DNA of 64,000 bases from Pelistega suis (GTDB lineage: Bacteria > Pseudomonadota > Gammaproteobacteria > Burkholderiales > Burkholderiaceae_B): positions 558,001 to 622,000 of the forward strand of contig NZ_JABGBN010000001.1 in NCBI RefSeq assembly GCF_013133795.1, given 5' to 3'. Positions 1 through 8,859 of this stretch are shown piece after piece. Every line of letters starts with the position of its first letter. Position 1 is the first letter of the stretch. The notes beneath the pieces were generated by a model. That model ran no database searches. It was not told the DNA's origin and saw only the letters and a list, made by a program, of their open reading frames with translations. The position numbers and the translations under genes were made by a program.

Positions 1-1084
1 TAAAAATGATCCGGATTTTTTAGCAGAATTTCATTACGAATTAAAGCATTTTGTCGGTCGACCTAGCCCGATTTACCATGCTAAGCGTTGGTCAGAGGAA
101 TTGGGTGGTGCACAAATTTGGTTTAAACGTGAAGATTTAAATCATACGGGTGCCCATAAAATTAATAACTGTATCGGTCAAATTCTCTTGGCTCGCCGCA
201 TGGGTAAAACGCGAATCATTGCGGAAACAGGTGCAGGCATGCATGGTGTAGCGACGGCAACTGTAGCGGCTCGTTATGGTTTAGAGTGTGTTGTGTATAT
301 GGGGGCAGAGGATGTGCGTCGTCAAGCAGCCAATGTCCACCGTATGAAGTTATTAGGCGCCAAAGTTGTGCCTGTGGAATCTGGATCCAAGACACTAAAA
401 GACGCGTTAAACGATGCCATGCGTGACTGGGTGGCTAATGTTGATAATACGTTCTACATTATTGGTACGGTGGCAGGACCTCACCCATACCCAATGATGG
501 TACGTGATTTCCAACAAGTGATTGGTCAAGAATGTATCGCCCAGATGCAAGAGTTCGTAGGTCGTCAGCCTGATTATGTCGTCGCTGCCGTAGGCGGTGG
601 CTCTAATGCGATGGGTATTTTTTATCCTTATATCCCACAAGCTGATGTGAAGTTATGTGGTGTAGAAGCGGGCGGTGAGGGTATTGATACTCCACGTCAT
701 TCTGCCTCTATTAATGCAGGTCAAGTCGGTGTCTTACATGGTAATCGTACTTATGTGATGCAGGACGCCGATGGTCAAGTCCAAGAAACACATTCTATTT
801 CAGCAGGTTTGGACTATCCAGGTGTAGGACCTGAACATGCATGGTTGCATGATACTGGACGAGCAAGTTATGAGGTCATCAATGATGATGAAGCATTACA
901 AGCTTTCCAAGACTGTTGTCGTCTTGAGGGTATTATTCCTGCATTAGAGTCATCTCATGCGTTGGCTTATGCGGCTAAATTAGCCCCTAGTTTGGCCAAA
1001 GATAAAATTATTTTAGTGAATGTGTCAGGTCGTGGTGACAAAGATATGCATACGGTGGCACAACATTTAGATTTAGCATTATAA
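1..1084 (+). CDS. trpB: Tryptophan synthase beta chain, 3' part (5' end outside window)
   Basis: TrpB joins indole (channelled from TrpA) to serine using pyridoxal phosphate. The reading frame is already open at base 2 and runs into the family sequence (a conserved [10 protein letters not shown] segment near base 57), so the gene is cut by the window edge rather than starting at the internal TTG at 101. The PLP lysine lies in HTGAHKIN (around base 140-160), and the phosphate-binding loop is GGGSNAMG near base 595. The catalytic loop reads ETGAGMHG, with Met where most TrpB proteins have Gln (Salmonella Q114). It is followed 9 bp later by trpA, the usual trpBA order. A second, stand-alone trpB lies at 62196-63401. 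Identity is near certain; the effect of the Met is unknown. Confidence 0.97.
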   Translation, partial: KNDPDFLAEFHYELKHFVGRPSPIYHAKRWSEELGGAQIWFKREDLNHTGAHKINNCIGQILLARRMGKTRIIAETGAGMHGVATATVAARYGLECVVYMGAEDVRRQAANVHRMKLLGAKVVPVESGSKTLKDALNDAMRDWVANVDNTFYIIGTVAGPHPYPMMVRDFQQVIGQECIAQMQEFVGRQPDYVVAAVGGGSNAMGIFYPYIPQADVKLCGVEAGGEGIDTPRHSASINAGQVGVLHGNRTYVMQDADGQVQETHSISAGLDYPGVGPEHAWLHDTGRASYEVINDDEALQAFQDCCRLEGIIPALESSHALAYAAKLAPSLAKDKIILVNVSGRGDKDMHTVAQHLDLAL

Positions 1085-1093
1085 GGAAGTCGT

Positions 1094-1918
1094 ATGGCAA
1101 GCTCTAGAATTGATAAAGCGTTTGCGAAAGCAGCAGGTCGTGCGGCCTTAATCCCTTATATTTGCGCAGGTGACCCTAACGCAGAAACAACATTAGCTGT
1201 TATGCATGCTCTGGTTGAAAATGGCTCAGATGTGATTGAATTGGGTATGCCTTTTTCTGATCCTATGGCAGATGGTCCTGTGATTCAATACGCGAGTGAA
1301 CGTGCTATTGCAGCGGGTATGACCTTAAAAAAAGTGTTAGCGATTGTGGCGCAGTTTCGTCAAACAAACACTGACACACCGATTGTGTTAATGGGATATG
1401 CTAATCCGATTGAGGCGATGGGACGTGCTGAATTTGCACAGGCGGCAGCCGAGGTAGGTGTCGATGGTGTTTTAATTGTGGATTATCCTCCAGAAGAATA
1501 CGATGATTTTGGCGATATGCTAAAAGCAAAAGGGATTGATCCTATCTTTTTACTAGCACCAACATCGACGGATGCGCGTATTCAACAGGTGGCTAAAGTA
1601 GCCAGTGGTTATCTCTATTATGTCTCTTTACGTGGTGTGACAGGTTCAGCGAGTTTAAATATTGCTGAAGTTCAAGAACGCGTGAAGAAAATCAAACAAT
1701 ACGTGAGTATCCCAGTAGGTGTAGGTTTTGGCATTTCAGATGCAGAAAGCGCACAAAAAATTGGTTCAGTAGCCGATGCGGTTGTTATTGGTAGTAAATT
1801 AGTTGATACAATGTACAAAGCATTAAATGGTGCTAAGCCTACAGGTCTTGCTCCGGAGGTGGCACAAGCCGCAGGTGAGTGGATTGGTGGTATTGCACAA
1901 GCATTAAAAAATAAATAA
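1094..1918 (+). CDS. trpA: Tryptophan synthase alpha chain
   Basis: This subunit cleaves indole-3-glycerol phosphate to indole and glyceraldehyde-3-phosphate in the TrpA2B2 complex. It has 274 residues, a normal family length. The two catalytic acids are visible: Glu49 in [11 protein letters not shown] and Asp60 in DPMADGP. It starts 9 bp after the trpB stop behind the ribosome site AAGGAAG and ends 9 bp before the preferred accD start, so trpB, trpA and accD look co-transcribed. Confidence 0.97.
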   Translation: MASSRIDKAFAKAAGRAALIPYICAGDPNAETTLAVMHALVENGSDVIELGMPFSDPMADGPVIQYASERAIAAGMTLKKVLAIVAQFRQTNTDTPIVLMGYANPIEAMGRAEFAQAAAEVGVDGVLIVDYPPEEYDDFGDMLKAKGIDPIFLLAPTSTDARIQQVAKVASGYLYYVSLRGVTGSASLNIAEVQERVKKIKQYVSIPVGVGFGISDAESAQKIGSVADAVVIGSKLVDTMYKALNGAKPTGLAPEVAQAAGEWIGGIAQALKNK

Positions 1919-1927
1919 GGAATGACA

Positions 1928-2800
1928 ATGAGTTGGTTAGATAAAGTATTACCACGCATTAAAAAATCAGAAAGCAGTAATCGTCGAGTTCCTGAAGGTC
2001 TTTGGGTAAAGTGTCCTTCGTGCGAAACAGCGCTTTATCAAGAAGATTTGGCAAAAAACCTACATGTTTGCCCTAAGTGTGATCATCACTTACGCATTAG
2101 CGCACGTGAGCGTATTAACTCCTTATTAGACGCAGACGGTCGTGTAGAGATTGGTGCTAATGTTCGTTCAACTGACCCATTAAAGTTCAAAGACTCTCGC
2201 AAATACCCAGAGCGTATTAGTGAAGCAATGAAAGCGACAGATGAAACCGATGCATTAGTTGTCGTAAAAGGCACGATGGCTTCTGTCCCTGCAGTGGTAG
2301 CCGCGTTTGAGTTTAACTTTATGGGTGGCTCAATGGGTTCTGTGGTCGGTGAACGTTTTGTTCGAGGAGTGCAAGCGGCGATTGAGAGTCGTGCACCATT
2401 TATCTGCGTAGCAGCCTCAGGTGGTGCACGTATGCAGGAGAGCCTATTCTCTTTGATGCAAATGGCTAAAACCAATGCCATGCTGACACGTCTTTCTGAA
2501 AATGGTTTACCGTTTATCAGCGTATTGACCGATCCGACGATGGGCGGCGTTTCTGCTAGCTTTGCCTTTATGGGTGATGTGGTGATTGCCGAGCCTAAGG
2601 CACTTATCGGTTTCGCAGGTCCGCGTGTGATTGAGCAAACTGTACGTGAACAACTCCCAGAGGGTTTCCAGCGCGCTGAGTTTTTATTAGACAAGGGTGC
2701 GGTAGATATGGTCGTTAATCGCAAAGACATGAAAAATGAGATTGTCCGTATCGTCACTTTATTAATGCGTCAATCAGCAGAAGCAGTAGATGCAGCCTAA
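1928..2800 (+). CDS. accD: Acetyl-CoA carboxylase carboxyltransferase subunit beta
   Basis: AccD with AccA transfers the carboxyl group from biotin to acetyl-CoA, the first step of fatty-acid synthesis. The N-terminal C4 zinc finger is complete (Cys29, Cys32, Cys48, Cys51), and the crotonase-like carboxyltransferase core follows with GGARMQE and GFAGPRVIE motifs. Two in-frame ATGs lie at 1922 and 1928; the AAGGA ribosome site at 1917-1921 touches the first and is 6 bp from the second, so 1928 (MSWLDK) is preferred. A strong hairpin terminator at 2827 follows. Confidence 0.96.
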   Translation: MSWLDKVLPRIKKSESSNRRVPEGLWVKCPSCETALYQEDLAKNLHVCPKCDHHLRISARERINSLLDADGRVEIGANVRSTDPLKFKDSRKYPERISEAMKATDETDALVVVKGTMASVPAVVAAFEFNFMGGSMGSVVGERFVRGVQAAIESRAPFICVAASGGARMQESLFSLMQMAKTNAMLTRLSENGLPFISVLTDPTMGGVSASFAFMGDVVIAEPKALIGFAGPRVIEQTVREQLPEGFQRAEFLLDKGAVDMVVNRKDMKNEIVRIVTLLMRQSAEAVDAA

Positions 2801-2826
2801 CAAGCATTAATGATAAAAAGGGTGAG

Positions 2827-2859
2827 AGTCGGATGGGCACATCCGACTTTTGTCTTTTA
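2827..2859 (+). terminator. Rho-independent terminator of the trp-accD operon
   Basis: A perfect 9-bp stem (AGTCGGATG / CATCCGACT) with a GGCA loop is followed by TTTGTCTTTT. It lies 26 bp after the accD stop and before the start codon chosen for the next gene, so an upstream ATG at 2810 would lie ahead of the hairpin and is rejected as the start. Confidence 0.85.
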
Positions 2860-2869
2860 TGGAAGTTTT

Positions 2870-4708
2870 ATGTTTAAAGCAATTTTTCAATGGTTTGAAA
2901 ACCGTATTAACCCTTATCCTGATAGCCCCCCCGTACCGCCAAAGAAAGGGTTGATTCCTTTTATCTGGTCGGGGATGGAGGGATTAAAAGGATACTTAAT
3001 TGCCTTGGTAGTTTTGACAGCAGGGATTGGTGCTTTTGAGGCTATTTTATTTAAGTTTGTAGGTTCTTTAGTCGATTGGTTAGGGCAATATACACCTCAA
3101 CAGTTATGGGCGGAGAAGTCGACTTCCTTAATGCTAATGGGAGCGTTGTTACTTGGTTTTCCATTATGGGTGGGACTAGAGTGTAGTATTCGTTTTCAAA
3201 GCTTGCAAGGGGTATTTCCCATGCGCTTGCGCTGGAATTATCACCGACTGATGTTAGGGCAGAGCCTTGCATTTTATCAAGATGAGTTTGCTGGTAGAGT
3301 GTCTACTAAGGTGATGCAGACAGCCTTAGCTGTGCGAGATGTCATTATGACTTTTACCGATATGCTGGTCTATGTCATTGTGTATTTCGTGACGATGGGG
3401 ATTATCCTATTTCAATTTGATGGCTGGTTGATGTTGCCCTTTTTTGTATGGATTTTGATGTTTTTAACTTCTCTACGCTGGTTTATTCCACGATTAGCGG
3501 AGTCGTCACGTCTACAAGCCGATGCACGTAGTTCAATGACAGGGCGAATTACGGATGCCTATGCCAATATCCAGACGGTGAAGTTGTTCTCTTATGATAA
3601 TCGAGAGACGATTTATGCTAAAGAGGCAATGGAAGAGTTTATGGTAACCGTCCATCGTCAAATGCGATTAGTGACTTTATTACAAATTGTCAATAAGTGC
3701 ATGAATATGTTCTTATTAGTCAGTACAGCCGGTTTGGGCGTTTGGTTATGGATGCAAGATACCGTGAGTGTTGGTGCGATTGCTGCAGCGGTTTCTATGG
3801 CATTACGGGTATTGGGTCTATCGCATTGGATGATGTGGGAATCTGCGCGTTTATTTGAAAATGTCGGTACGGTGCAAGACGGTATGAATACCTTGAGTAA
3901 ACCGCATAAAGTATTAGACCAAGTTAATGCCTTACCATTGACTGTTAAGCGTGGTGAGATTCAGTTCAATCAGGTGAATTTCTCTTATGGAGAAAATAAA
4001 CAGTTATTGCAAGACTTCAACTTGACGATTAAACCGGGTGAAAAAGTAGGTTTAGTCGGACGTAGTGGGGCGGGTAAATCGACTTTAATGAATCTCTTAT
4101 TACGGTTTTATGATATTGATAGTGGTGAGATTCTTATTGACGGTCAGGATATTAAAACCGTCCAGCAAGAGAGCTTACGCCGTCAAATTGGATTAGTCAC
4201 GCAAGATACTTCTTTGTTGCATCGTTCGGTTCGAGACAATATTAAATATGGATGTATTGAAGCGACAGAAGCCGAAATGATGGAGGCTGCCCGACGTGCA
4301 CAAGCCGCTGATTTTATTCCGCAGTTGCGTGATGCCAAAGGTCGTTCTGGCTATGATGCCTATGTGGGTGAGCGAGGTGTTAAACTTTCTGGTGGACAAC
4401 GACAACGTATCGCGATTGCACGTGTCATGCTAAAAGATGCACCTATCCTTATTTTGGATGAAGCAACGAGCGCTTTAGATTCCGAAGTAGAAATGGCGAT
4501 TCAAGAAAGTCTTAGCCAATTAATGGACAACAAAACTGTGATTGCGATTGCACATCGCTTATCAACCATTGCAGCGATGGATCGTTTAATTGTAATGGAC
4601 AAAGGGCGTATTGTTGAGCAGGGGACTCATCAAGAGTTATTAGCATTGAATGGTGTTTATGCGAAGTTGTGGTCACATCAAAGTGGTGGTTTCTTGCCGA
4701 TGGATTGA
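2870..4708 (+). CDS. ABC transporter, fused permease and ATPase (exporter type)
   Basis: This is a half-transporter of about 612 residues: an N-terminal membrane domain with about six helices and a C-terminal ATPase. The ATPase shows Walker A GRSGAGKST, signature LSGGQRQR, Walker B ILILDEATSALD and an H-loop in AIAHRLSTI. The start at 2870 (MFKAIFQW) is chosen because it lies after the accD terminator and has GGAAG just upstream; an in-frame ATG at 2810 would read through the hairpin. It resembles MsbA/MdlB-like exporters of Burkholderiales. The substrate cannot be told from sequence. It stands alone, with a terminator on each side. Confidence 0.9.
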   Translation: MFKAIFQWFENRINPYPDSPPVPPKKGLIPFIWSGMEGLKGYLIALVVLTAGIGAFEAILFKFVGSLVDWLGQYTPQQLWAEKSTSLMLMGALLLGFPLWVGLECSIRFQSLQGVFPMRLRWNYHRLMLGQSLAFYQDEFAGRVSTKVMQTALAVRDVIMTFTDMLVYVIVYFVTMGIILFQFDGWLMLPFFVWILMFLTSLRWFIPRLAESSRLQADARSSMTGRITDAYANIQTVKLFSYDNRETIYAKEAMEEFMVTVHRQMRLVTLLQIVNKCMNMFLLVSTAGLGVWLWMQDTVSVGAIAAAVSMALRVLGLSHWMMWESARLFENVGTVQDGMNTLSKPHKVLDQVNALPLTVKRGEIQFNQVNFSYGENKQLLQDFNLTIKPGEKVGLVGRSGAGKSTLMNLLLRFYDIDSGEILIDGQDIKTVQQESLRRQIGLVTQDTSLLHRSVRDNIKYGCIEATEAEMMEAARRAQAADFIPQLRDAKGRSGYDAYVGERGVKLSGGQRQRIAIARVMLKDAPILILDEATSALDSEVEMAIQESLSQLMDNKTVIAIAHRLSTIAAMDRLIVMDKGRIVEQGTHQELLALNGVYAKLWSHQSGGFLPMD

Positions 4709-4727
4709 TAGGCTATTCTCAGTTTAG

Positions 4728-4768
4728 AAGAGCCCCTATAAGTGCTATTCAACTTATGGGGGCTCTTT
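4728..4768. terminator. Hairpin terminator after the ABC transporter (usable from both sides)
   Basis: A 16-bp stem beginning AAGAGCCCC and closing GGGGCTCTT, with one U-G pair and a loop of about nine bases, is followed by TTTAT on the plus strand. It lies between the convergent ABC transporter and pyrD genes, though it is 90 bp from the pyrD end. Confidence 0.8.
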
Positions 4769-4857
4769 ATTTATGGCGAGCAGTGCAAAAAAGCGAGATA
4801 TGTCAGTTTTAAAGTGCTGCTTATACCATGAAAGTGTTATCTATATTCGCTGATGAA

Positions 4858-5904
4858 TTAGCGTGTACGAAGGGCTTCCACACATTCTTTGACCAGCTTA
4901 GGACCTTGATAAACAAGACCGGTATAGAGTTGAATAGCATTAGCACCTGCTTGGATTTTTTCAATCGCTTGTTGCCCTGAACTAATCCCTCCAACCCCGA
5001 TAATAGAAAAATCATTGCCTAGCTCTTGACGAAGTTTACGGATAACCTTGAGAGAAAGTTCGTGTACGGGAGGGCCTGAGAGACCGCCTGTTTCTTCGGC
5101 ATTAGGGAGACCTTTAACCGCATCACGAGAAAGCGTGGTGTTGGTAGCAATCACGCCATCCATTTTGTGTAAGGTGAGTAAGTGCGCAATAGAGATGACT
5201 TGATCCTCGTCCATATCCGGAGCAATTTTGACAGCGATAGGGACATAGCGTTGATATTGATCTGCCAATGCAAGACGTGTTTCTTGTAATTGACGTAGTA
5301 GCTGACTTAATTCATCTTCACCTTGTAAGGCACGTAGATTTTTTGTGTTAGGGGAAGAAATGTTAATGGTGATGTAATCAGCGTGAGGATACACACCTTT
5401 TAATCCAATAAGATAATCTTCACTCGCGCATTCGATAGGAGTATCCGCATTTTTACCCAAGTTTAAACCTAAAATGCCCCCTTGTTGGCGATATTGGCTT
5501 TGTTGTACATTGCGAAGAAACGTATCTAAACCCTCATTATTAAAACCCATGCGATTAATGAGGCAGGATTTTTCAGGGATGCGGAACATACGTGGTTGTG
5601 GATTACCTGCTTGTGCTCTCGGCGTGACCGTACCCACCTCAATAAAACCAAATCCCAGACTTGATAGTGCATCAATAAATTCCCCATTTTTATCGAGTCC
5701 CGCCGCTAAACCCACAGGGTTTTTGACCGTCAGTCCCATGATTTTTGTAGGGAGAGGAGCTATCTGATTGGCGATAAAAGGACGTAAAAGGGGATTTTGA
5801 TAGTGTTCTTTTAGTCGTTGTAGCGTGAGATGATGCGCTTTTTCGGCATCCATAGAAAATAAGACAGAACGCGCAAGTTTATAGGGATTGAGTAGATTGA
5901 ACAT
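4858..5904 (-). CDS. pyrD: Dihydroorotate dehydrogenase (quinone), class 2
   Basis: PyrD oxidises dihydroorotate to orotate in pyrimidine synthesis, passing electrons to quinone at the inner membrane. It has 348 residues, like other class 2 enzymes. The N-terminal amphipathic segment (membrane and quinone contact) precedes the FMN barrel. The catalytic serine region [11 protein letters not shown] is near residue 184, and the FMN-phosphate motif [12 protein letters not shown] is near the end. In related bacteria pyrD directly follows aat and bpt; here about 3 kb of foreign sequence separates it from bpt. Confidence 0.95.
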   Translation of the reverse strand: MFNLLNPYKLARSVLFSMDAEKAHHLTLQRLKEHYQNPLLRPFIANQIAPLPTKIMGLTVKNPVGLAAGLDKNGEFIDALSSLGFGFIEVGTVTPRAQAGNPQPRMFRIPEKSCLINRMGFNNEGLDTFLRNVQQSQYRQQGGILGLNLGKNADTPIECASEDYLIGLKGVYPHADYITINISSPNTKNLRALQGEDELSQLLRQLQETRLALADQYQRYVPIAVKIAPDMDEDQVISIAHLLTLHKMDGVIATNTTLSRDAVKGLPNAEETGGLSGPPVHELSLKVIRKLRQELGNDFSIIGVGGISSGQQAIEKIQAGANAIQLYTGLVYQGPKLVKECVEALRTR

Positions 5905-6011
5905 AGCGATGATTTATGTTGTTACGTAGTGTCCATTATTTTAAAAGATAAATCTAAACAGGTGGGTATTGTTGTTAAATGAATAATTTTTCTGCCAATT
6001 CTTGTAACTAT

Positions 6012-6103
6012 TCAATGCTATCCACATTAAATTGGTCAAATTTGCCGCCTGCGGACGCAAGATATTCGTTTTGAACATCAATGATCAATAAAGCGGTTTT
6101 CAT
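6012..6103 (-). pseudogene. Remnant of an isochorismatase-like hydrolase N-terminus
   Basis: Read on the minus strand from the ATG at 6103, this stretch encodes about the first 30 residues of the hydrolase found intact at 7240-7740, with a few substitutions (for example EYLASAGGKFDQFNVD). After that the similarity ends. The stretch just upstream (6104-6200) also matches the promoter side of the intact copy (7741-7835), so this is the left part of a duplicated locus. The rest of the 363-bp gap before 6268 (5905-6011, 6201-6267) holds nothing else I can recognise. Confidence 0.75.
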
Positions 6104-6267
6104 CGTTTTTGCCTAGTTTGGCTAAATAATGGGCGTATTTGAACCATTTTTTTGGTTATGCTAACATGGGCAATATTGCCAATCAAGGCAAGGATTTTGC
6201 TATTTTTTGATGTGATCGGTGGTGCAACAGTGAGTGCCAGTAATTAGTTTTTAATCGGAGAAAATGT

Positions 6268-6729
6268 ATGAATAAAGCCACTTTAATTTTGCCATTATTA
6301 TTGGCATTAACTGCTTGCCAATCAACTCCACAACTAAACACACAAGTCAATTCAGATTTTATTCGTATTGTAGAAGGGAAAACACCCAATGAATTGGCGG
6401 ATTTATTATATGCACAAGCTACGAGCCAATATCATAATAAAATGATTGATCAATGCACCAAAATGCAAATCAGCAAATCAGACAATCAAGTTATTTTTGA
6501 TAATTTATTATTCGATGACCAATGTGGCGGTAAAGTAAGACATAGTACCGACAGCCAAATTAAGGCTCATCTGCAATCAGGTAAGCAGTTTCGCATCAAT
6601 GAAATCAAGAGAACACCAACCGCATTAACAATGATTAACGGGGGCGTAGAACAAGTTTATCGTTATTATCTAATGCCTGAGCGAAAGCTGATTGGTGAAT
6701 TTACAATTGGCAAAAATGATGTGAAATAA
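6268..6729 (+). CDS. Small predicted lipoprotein, unknown function
   Basis: This is a 153-residue protein with a lipoprotein signal peptide: Met-Asn-Lys, a hydrophobic run, and the lipobox LTAC with Cys17. A clear ribosome site (GGAG at 6258) precedes the ATG. The mature part is polar, with two further cysteines (in DQCTK and DDQCGG) that could form a disulphide. I do not recognise the family. The gene lies inside what looks like an insertion, flanked by TTTTGC at 6195-6200 and 6734-6739, that splits the first copy of the duplicated hydrolase/GlxA-regulator locus. It is probably cargo rather than part of a pathway here. Confidence 0.75.
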   Translation: MNKATLILPLLLALTACQSTPQLNTQVNSDFIRIVEGKTPNELADLLYAQATSQYHNKMIDQCTKMQISKSDNQVIFDNLLFDDQCGGKVRHSTDSQIKAHLQSGKQFRINEIKRTPTALTMINGGVEQVYRYYLMPERKLIGEFTIGKNDVK

Positions 6730-6743
6730 TAGCTTTTGCCAAA

Positions 6744-6968
6744 ATGATTTTCGCCCATCAACCGCCAAAACTCACCCTTTACGCCCAAAATGGCTGTAAC
6801 GATTTTGTCTTTAACATTCCCTTTTCGCTGTTTCAAGCCACTTATCAAGGGCAAAAGTTGTTTGATTTTGGGGTATGTAGCGATAATGGCAAGGTGATTT
6901 TGAGCGAATTTGGTGCAAAAATTGCGTTCAATGGCGATTTGTGGAGCGGGTATTGTGATGATGCCTGA
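6744..6968 (+). pseudogene. Truncated GlxA-type AraC regulator (first 66 residues)
   Basis: The first 66 or so residues match the N-terminus of the intact regulator at 7842-8795 almost residue for residue. At about base 6941 the match stops abruptly inside GGCGATTTGT and unrelated sequence (a LysR C-terminus in another frame) follows, so the open frame ends nine residues later. Both the catalytic-like cysteine of the DJ-1/PfpI domain and the whole DNA-binding domain are lost. Confidence 0.8.
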
Positions 6969-7170
6969 TTGGGCGGTGGCAGATGAAATACGAACAGGCA
7001 AACTCGTTCCGATTTTGACTGATACGCCTGTTTCCAGCGATGACGCAGATATTTATGTTGCTATTCTCACGCCACAAAGTGCGTATCGTCCTATGAATGT
7101 GCAGGCGGTGATGGATTTTTTTGTGGAAAAATGGGAAGGGGGGAGATGTTGGGCGTTTCAGGCTACCTGA
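6930..7170 (+). pseudogene. C-terminal fragment of a LysR-family regulator
   Basis: In the frame read from about 6930 the sequence gives GAGIVMMPDWAVADE, then a stretch ending FFVEKW, which fits the last 65-70 residues of the LysR substrate-binding domain. No DNA-binding domain is present upstream; the fragment is spliced directly onto the broken GlxA-type gene. It ends in an AGGCTACCTGAA element and a hairpin terminator, as the 3' end of a transferred gene would. Confidence 0.7.
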
Positions 7171-7171
7171 A
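7160..7171 (+). other. Eikenella-type DNA uptake sequence
   Basis: The 12-mer AGGCTACCTGAA is an exact match to the DNA uptake sequence dialect described for Eikenella (Neisseriaceae). Together with the flanking bases it forms a TTTCAGG/CCTGAAA dyad, the arrangement typical of uptake sequences at the ends of Neisserial genes. It sits at the end of the LysR fragment. This is the only copy I found in the window, which argues for import from a Neisseriaceae donor rather than a native signal. Confidence 0.65.
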
Positions 7172-7197
7172 AACTTATTTTTGCAAAATCCCCAAAC

Positions 7198-7233
7198 AAA
7201 AACACCGCCTGAATTTCTCCAAACGGTGTTTTT
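7198..7233. terminator. Bidirectional hairpin terminator
   Basis: A 10-bp stem (AAAAACACCG / CGGTGTTTTT) lies between the plus-strand LysR fragment and the convergent minus-strand hydrolase. It has A and T runs on both sides, so it can serve both. Confidence 0.75.
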
Positions 7234-7239
7234 ATCAAC

Positions 7240-7740
7240 TCAAACAACTTCAATCCAACCTCTATCTGCCAATGCCCCAAGTGCGATTTGATGAATCAGC
7301 TCGGTTGGTGCGGTACAAAGACTTGATAATACACGGATTTTATAATCTTTGGCAAAAGGTGAAAGTGCGGTATGGGTAACGCAGTTTTGGGTCATAATAC
7401 CGCAAATGTCCACTTGCTCAATACCATTTTCTTGCAAGATTTCAACAAGATTGGTATTTAAAAAACTGTCGGCGTGGACTTTTTGCACCACTGGCTTATC
7501 CGCCAAAATGCCTGCGACCGATGAATGCAACTCTGCACCAATCGAACCTTCGGCAAACAGCGGATAATCTTTTGCCATGATATGCTGAACGCCAATAATG
7601 AGCGTGCCGTTTTGCTCGGCAGTCTTGGCATAATCGGCGATGTCTTTGGCAATGTTATCTACATTAAACTGGTCAAATTGACCACCTGCGGACGCAAAAT
7701 ATTCGTTTTGAACATCAATGATTAATAAAGCGGTTTTCAT
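7240..7740 (-). CDS. Isochorismatase-like cysteine hydrolase
   Basis: This is a 166-residue hydrolase of the isochorismatase-like superfamily, a group that includes nicotinamidases and amidohydrolases. The expected triad is present: Asp9 in LIIDVQN, Lys87 in VQKVHADSF, and the nucleophile Cys120 in GIMTQNCVTHTA. The exact substrate is not predictable. It is divergent from a GlxA-type AraC regulator that starts 101 bp away, which suggests the regulator controls it. Base composition and its flanks (broken duplicates, an uptake sequence) mark it as transferred DNA. A broken copy of its 5' end lies at 6012-6103. Confidence 0.85.
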   Translation of the reverse strand: MKTALLIIDVQNEYFASAGGQFDQFNVDNIAKDIADYAKTAEQNGTLIIGVQHIMAKDYPLFAEGSIGAELHSSVAGILADKPVVQKVHADSFLNTNLVEILQENGIEQVDICGIMTQNCVTHTALSPFAKDYKIRVLSSLCTAPTELIHQIALGALADRGWIEVV

Positions 7741-7841
7741 GGGGTTTTTCCTAGTTCGGCTAAATCATGGGTGTATTTTAACCATTTTTTGGTTATGCTA
7801 AAACAGGCAATATTGCCAATCAACGCAAGGATTTTGCCAAA

Positions 7842-8795
7842 ATGACTTTCACCCATCAACCACCAAAACTTATCCTTTACGCCCAAAACGGCTGTAACGA
7901 TTTTGTTTTTAATATTCCCTTTTCGCTGTTTCAAGCCACTTATCAAGGGCAAAAACTGTTTGATTTTGGGGTATGTAGCGACAATGGCAAGGCGATTGTC
8001 AGCGAATTTGGTGCAAAAATTGCGGTCAATGGCGATTTGTCACTGCTCAACACGGCGGACATCATAGTGATTAGTGGCTTTGTGGGTGATGTACCCAGTG
8101 CCAAATTATGCCAAAAATTGCAAACCGCCCACGCACAAGGTAAAAAAATCATTGGGCTGTGTTATGGCACTTTTGTGCTGGCTTTTGCGGATATATTGCA
8201 GAATAAAACGGTGGTGACGCATTGGGCGGGTGAGCGAGCATTTAAGGATAAATTCCAAAATATTCAATTAGATAGCAATCGGCTTTATATTGATGACGGC
8301 AATATTTTGACATCAGCTGGGGCATTTGCAGGCTTAGATTGTTGCTTGTATTTTATCCGTACACTGTATGGGGCAAAGGTAGCCAATGAGTTGGCTCGGA
8401 ACTTGGTTTCTGCACCGCACCGTGAAGGCGGTCAAGCCCAGTTCAATGCTATCAGCCCAATTAGCCACGCAAAAGATAAAAAAATCAATGAATTATTGCA
8501 ATTTTTAAGCGATAATTTGGACAAACCCCATACGCTTGATGAATTAGCGGAGCGAGTACATTTATCCAAAAGAAGTTTTCATCGTCATTTTAAATCCGCC
8601 ACGCACATGACATTAACCGAGTGGCTGACCGCCAAACGCCTAAGCCTTGCCCAAGAGCTGTTGGAAAGTACAGATTTTTCCATTGAAGTTATCGCCCATC
8701 AAACAGGCTTTGGTACGGCAAGCCATTTTAGAATGCAATTCAAGGCACGCTTTGGCGTATCACCACAAAGTTTTAGGAAAAGTTTTGGCGGATAA
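7842..8795 (+). CDS. GlxA-family AraC-type transcriptional regulator
   Basis: This 317-residue protein has an N-terminal DJ-1/PfpI-like domain (residues 8-185; the nucleophile-elbow cysteine is Cys107 in GLCYGT) and a C-terminal AraC DNA-binding domain with two helix-turn-helix motifs (about residues 215-315, including SKRSFHRHFK and GFGTASHFRMQFKARFG). Regulators of this layout usually control an adjacent enzyme gene; here the divergent cysteine hydrolase is the obvious candidate. An N-terminal duplicate is at 6744. Confidence 0.88.
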   Translation: MTFTHQPPKLILYAQNGCNDFVFNIPFSLFQATYQGQKLFDFGVCSDNGKAIVSEFGAKIAVNGDLSLLNTADIIVISGFVGDVPSAKLCQKLQTAHAQGKKIIGLCYGTFVLAFADILQNKTVVTHWAGERAFKDKFQNIQLDSNRLYIDDGNILTSAGAFAGLDCCLYFIRTLYGAKVANELARNLVSAPHREGGQAQFNAISPISHAKDKKINELLQFLSDNLDKPHTLDELAERVHLSKRSFHRHFKSATHMTLTEWLTAKRLSLAQELLESTDFSIEVIAHQTGFGTASHFRMQFKARFGVSPQSFRKSFGG

Positions 8796-8859
8796 GTCTT
8801 TGTTAGCTAAGCAGACAGTCTCTTTCCAAAATATCCTAGCATCGTAAAAATACATTTAT

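Noticed and set aside
2086-2757. 223-residue minus-strand frame inside accD
   Set aside because: Fully antisense to a clear gene; a shadow of its codon pattern.
7363-7371. AAGTGCGGT, the Haemophilus uptake core (also reverse at 59180)
   Set aside because: A 9-mer is expected by chance about once in a window of this size; two copies are not evidence of transfer.
7131-7379. 82-residue plus-strand frame overlapping the terminator and hydrolase 3' end
   Set aside because: It runs through a terminator hairpin and antisense to the intact hydrolase.
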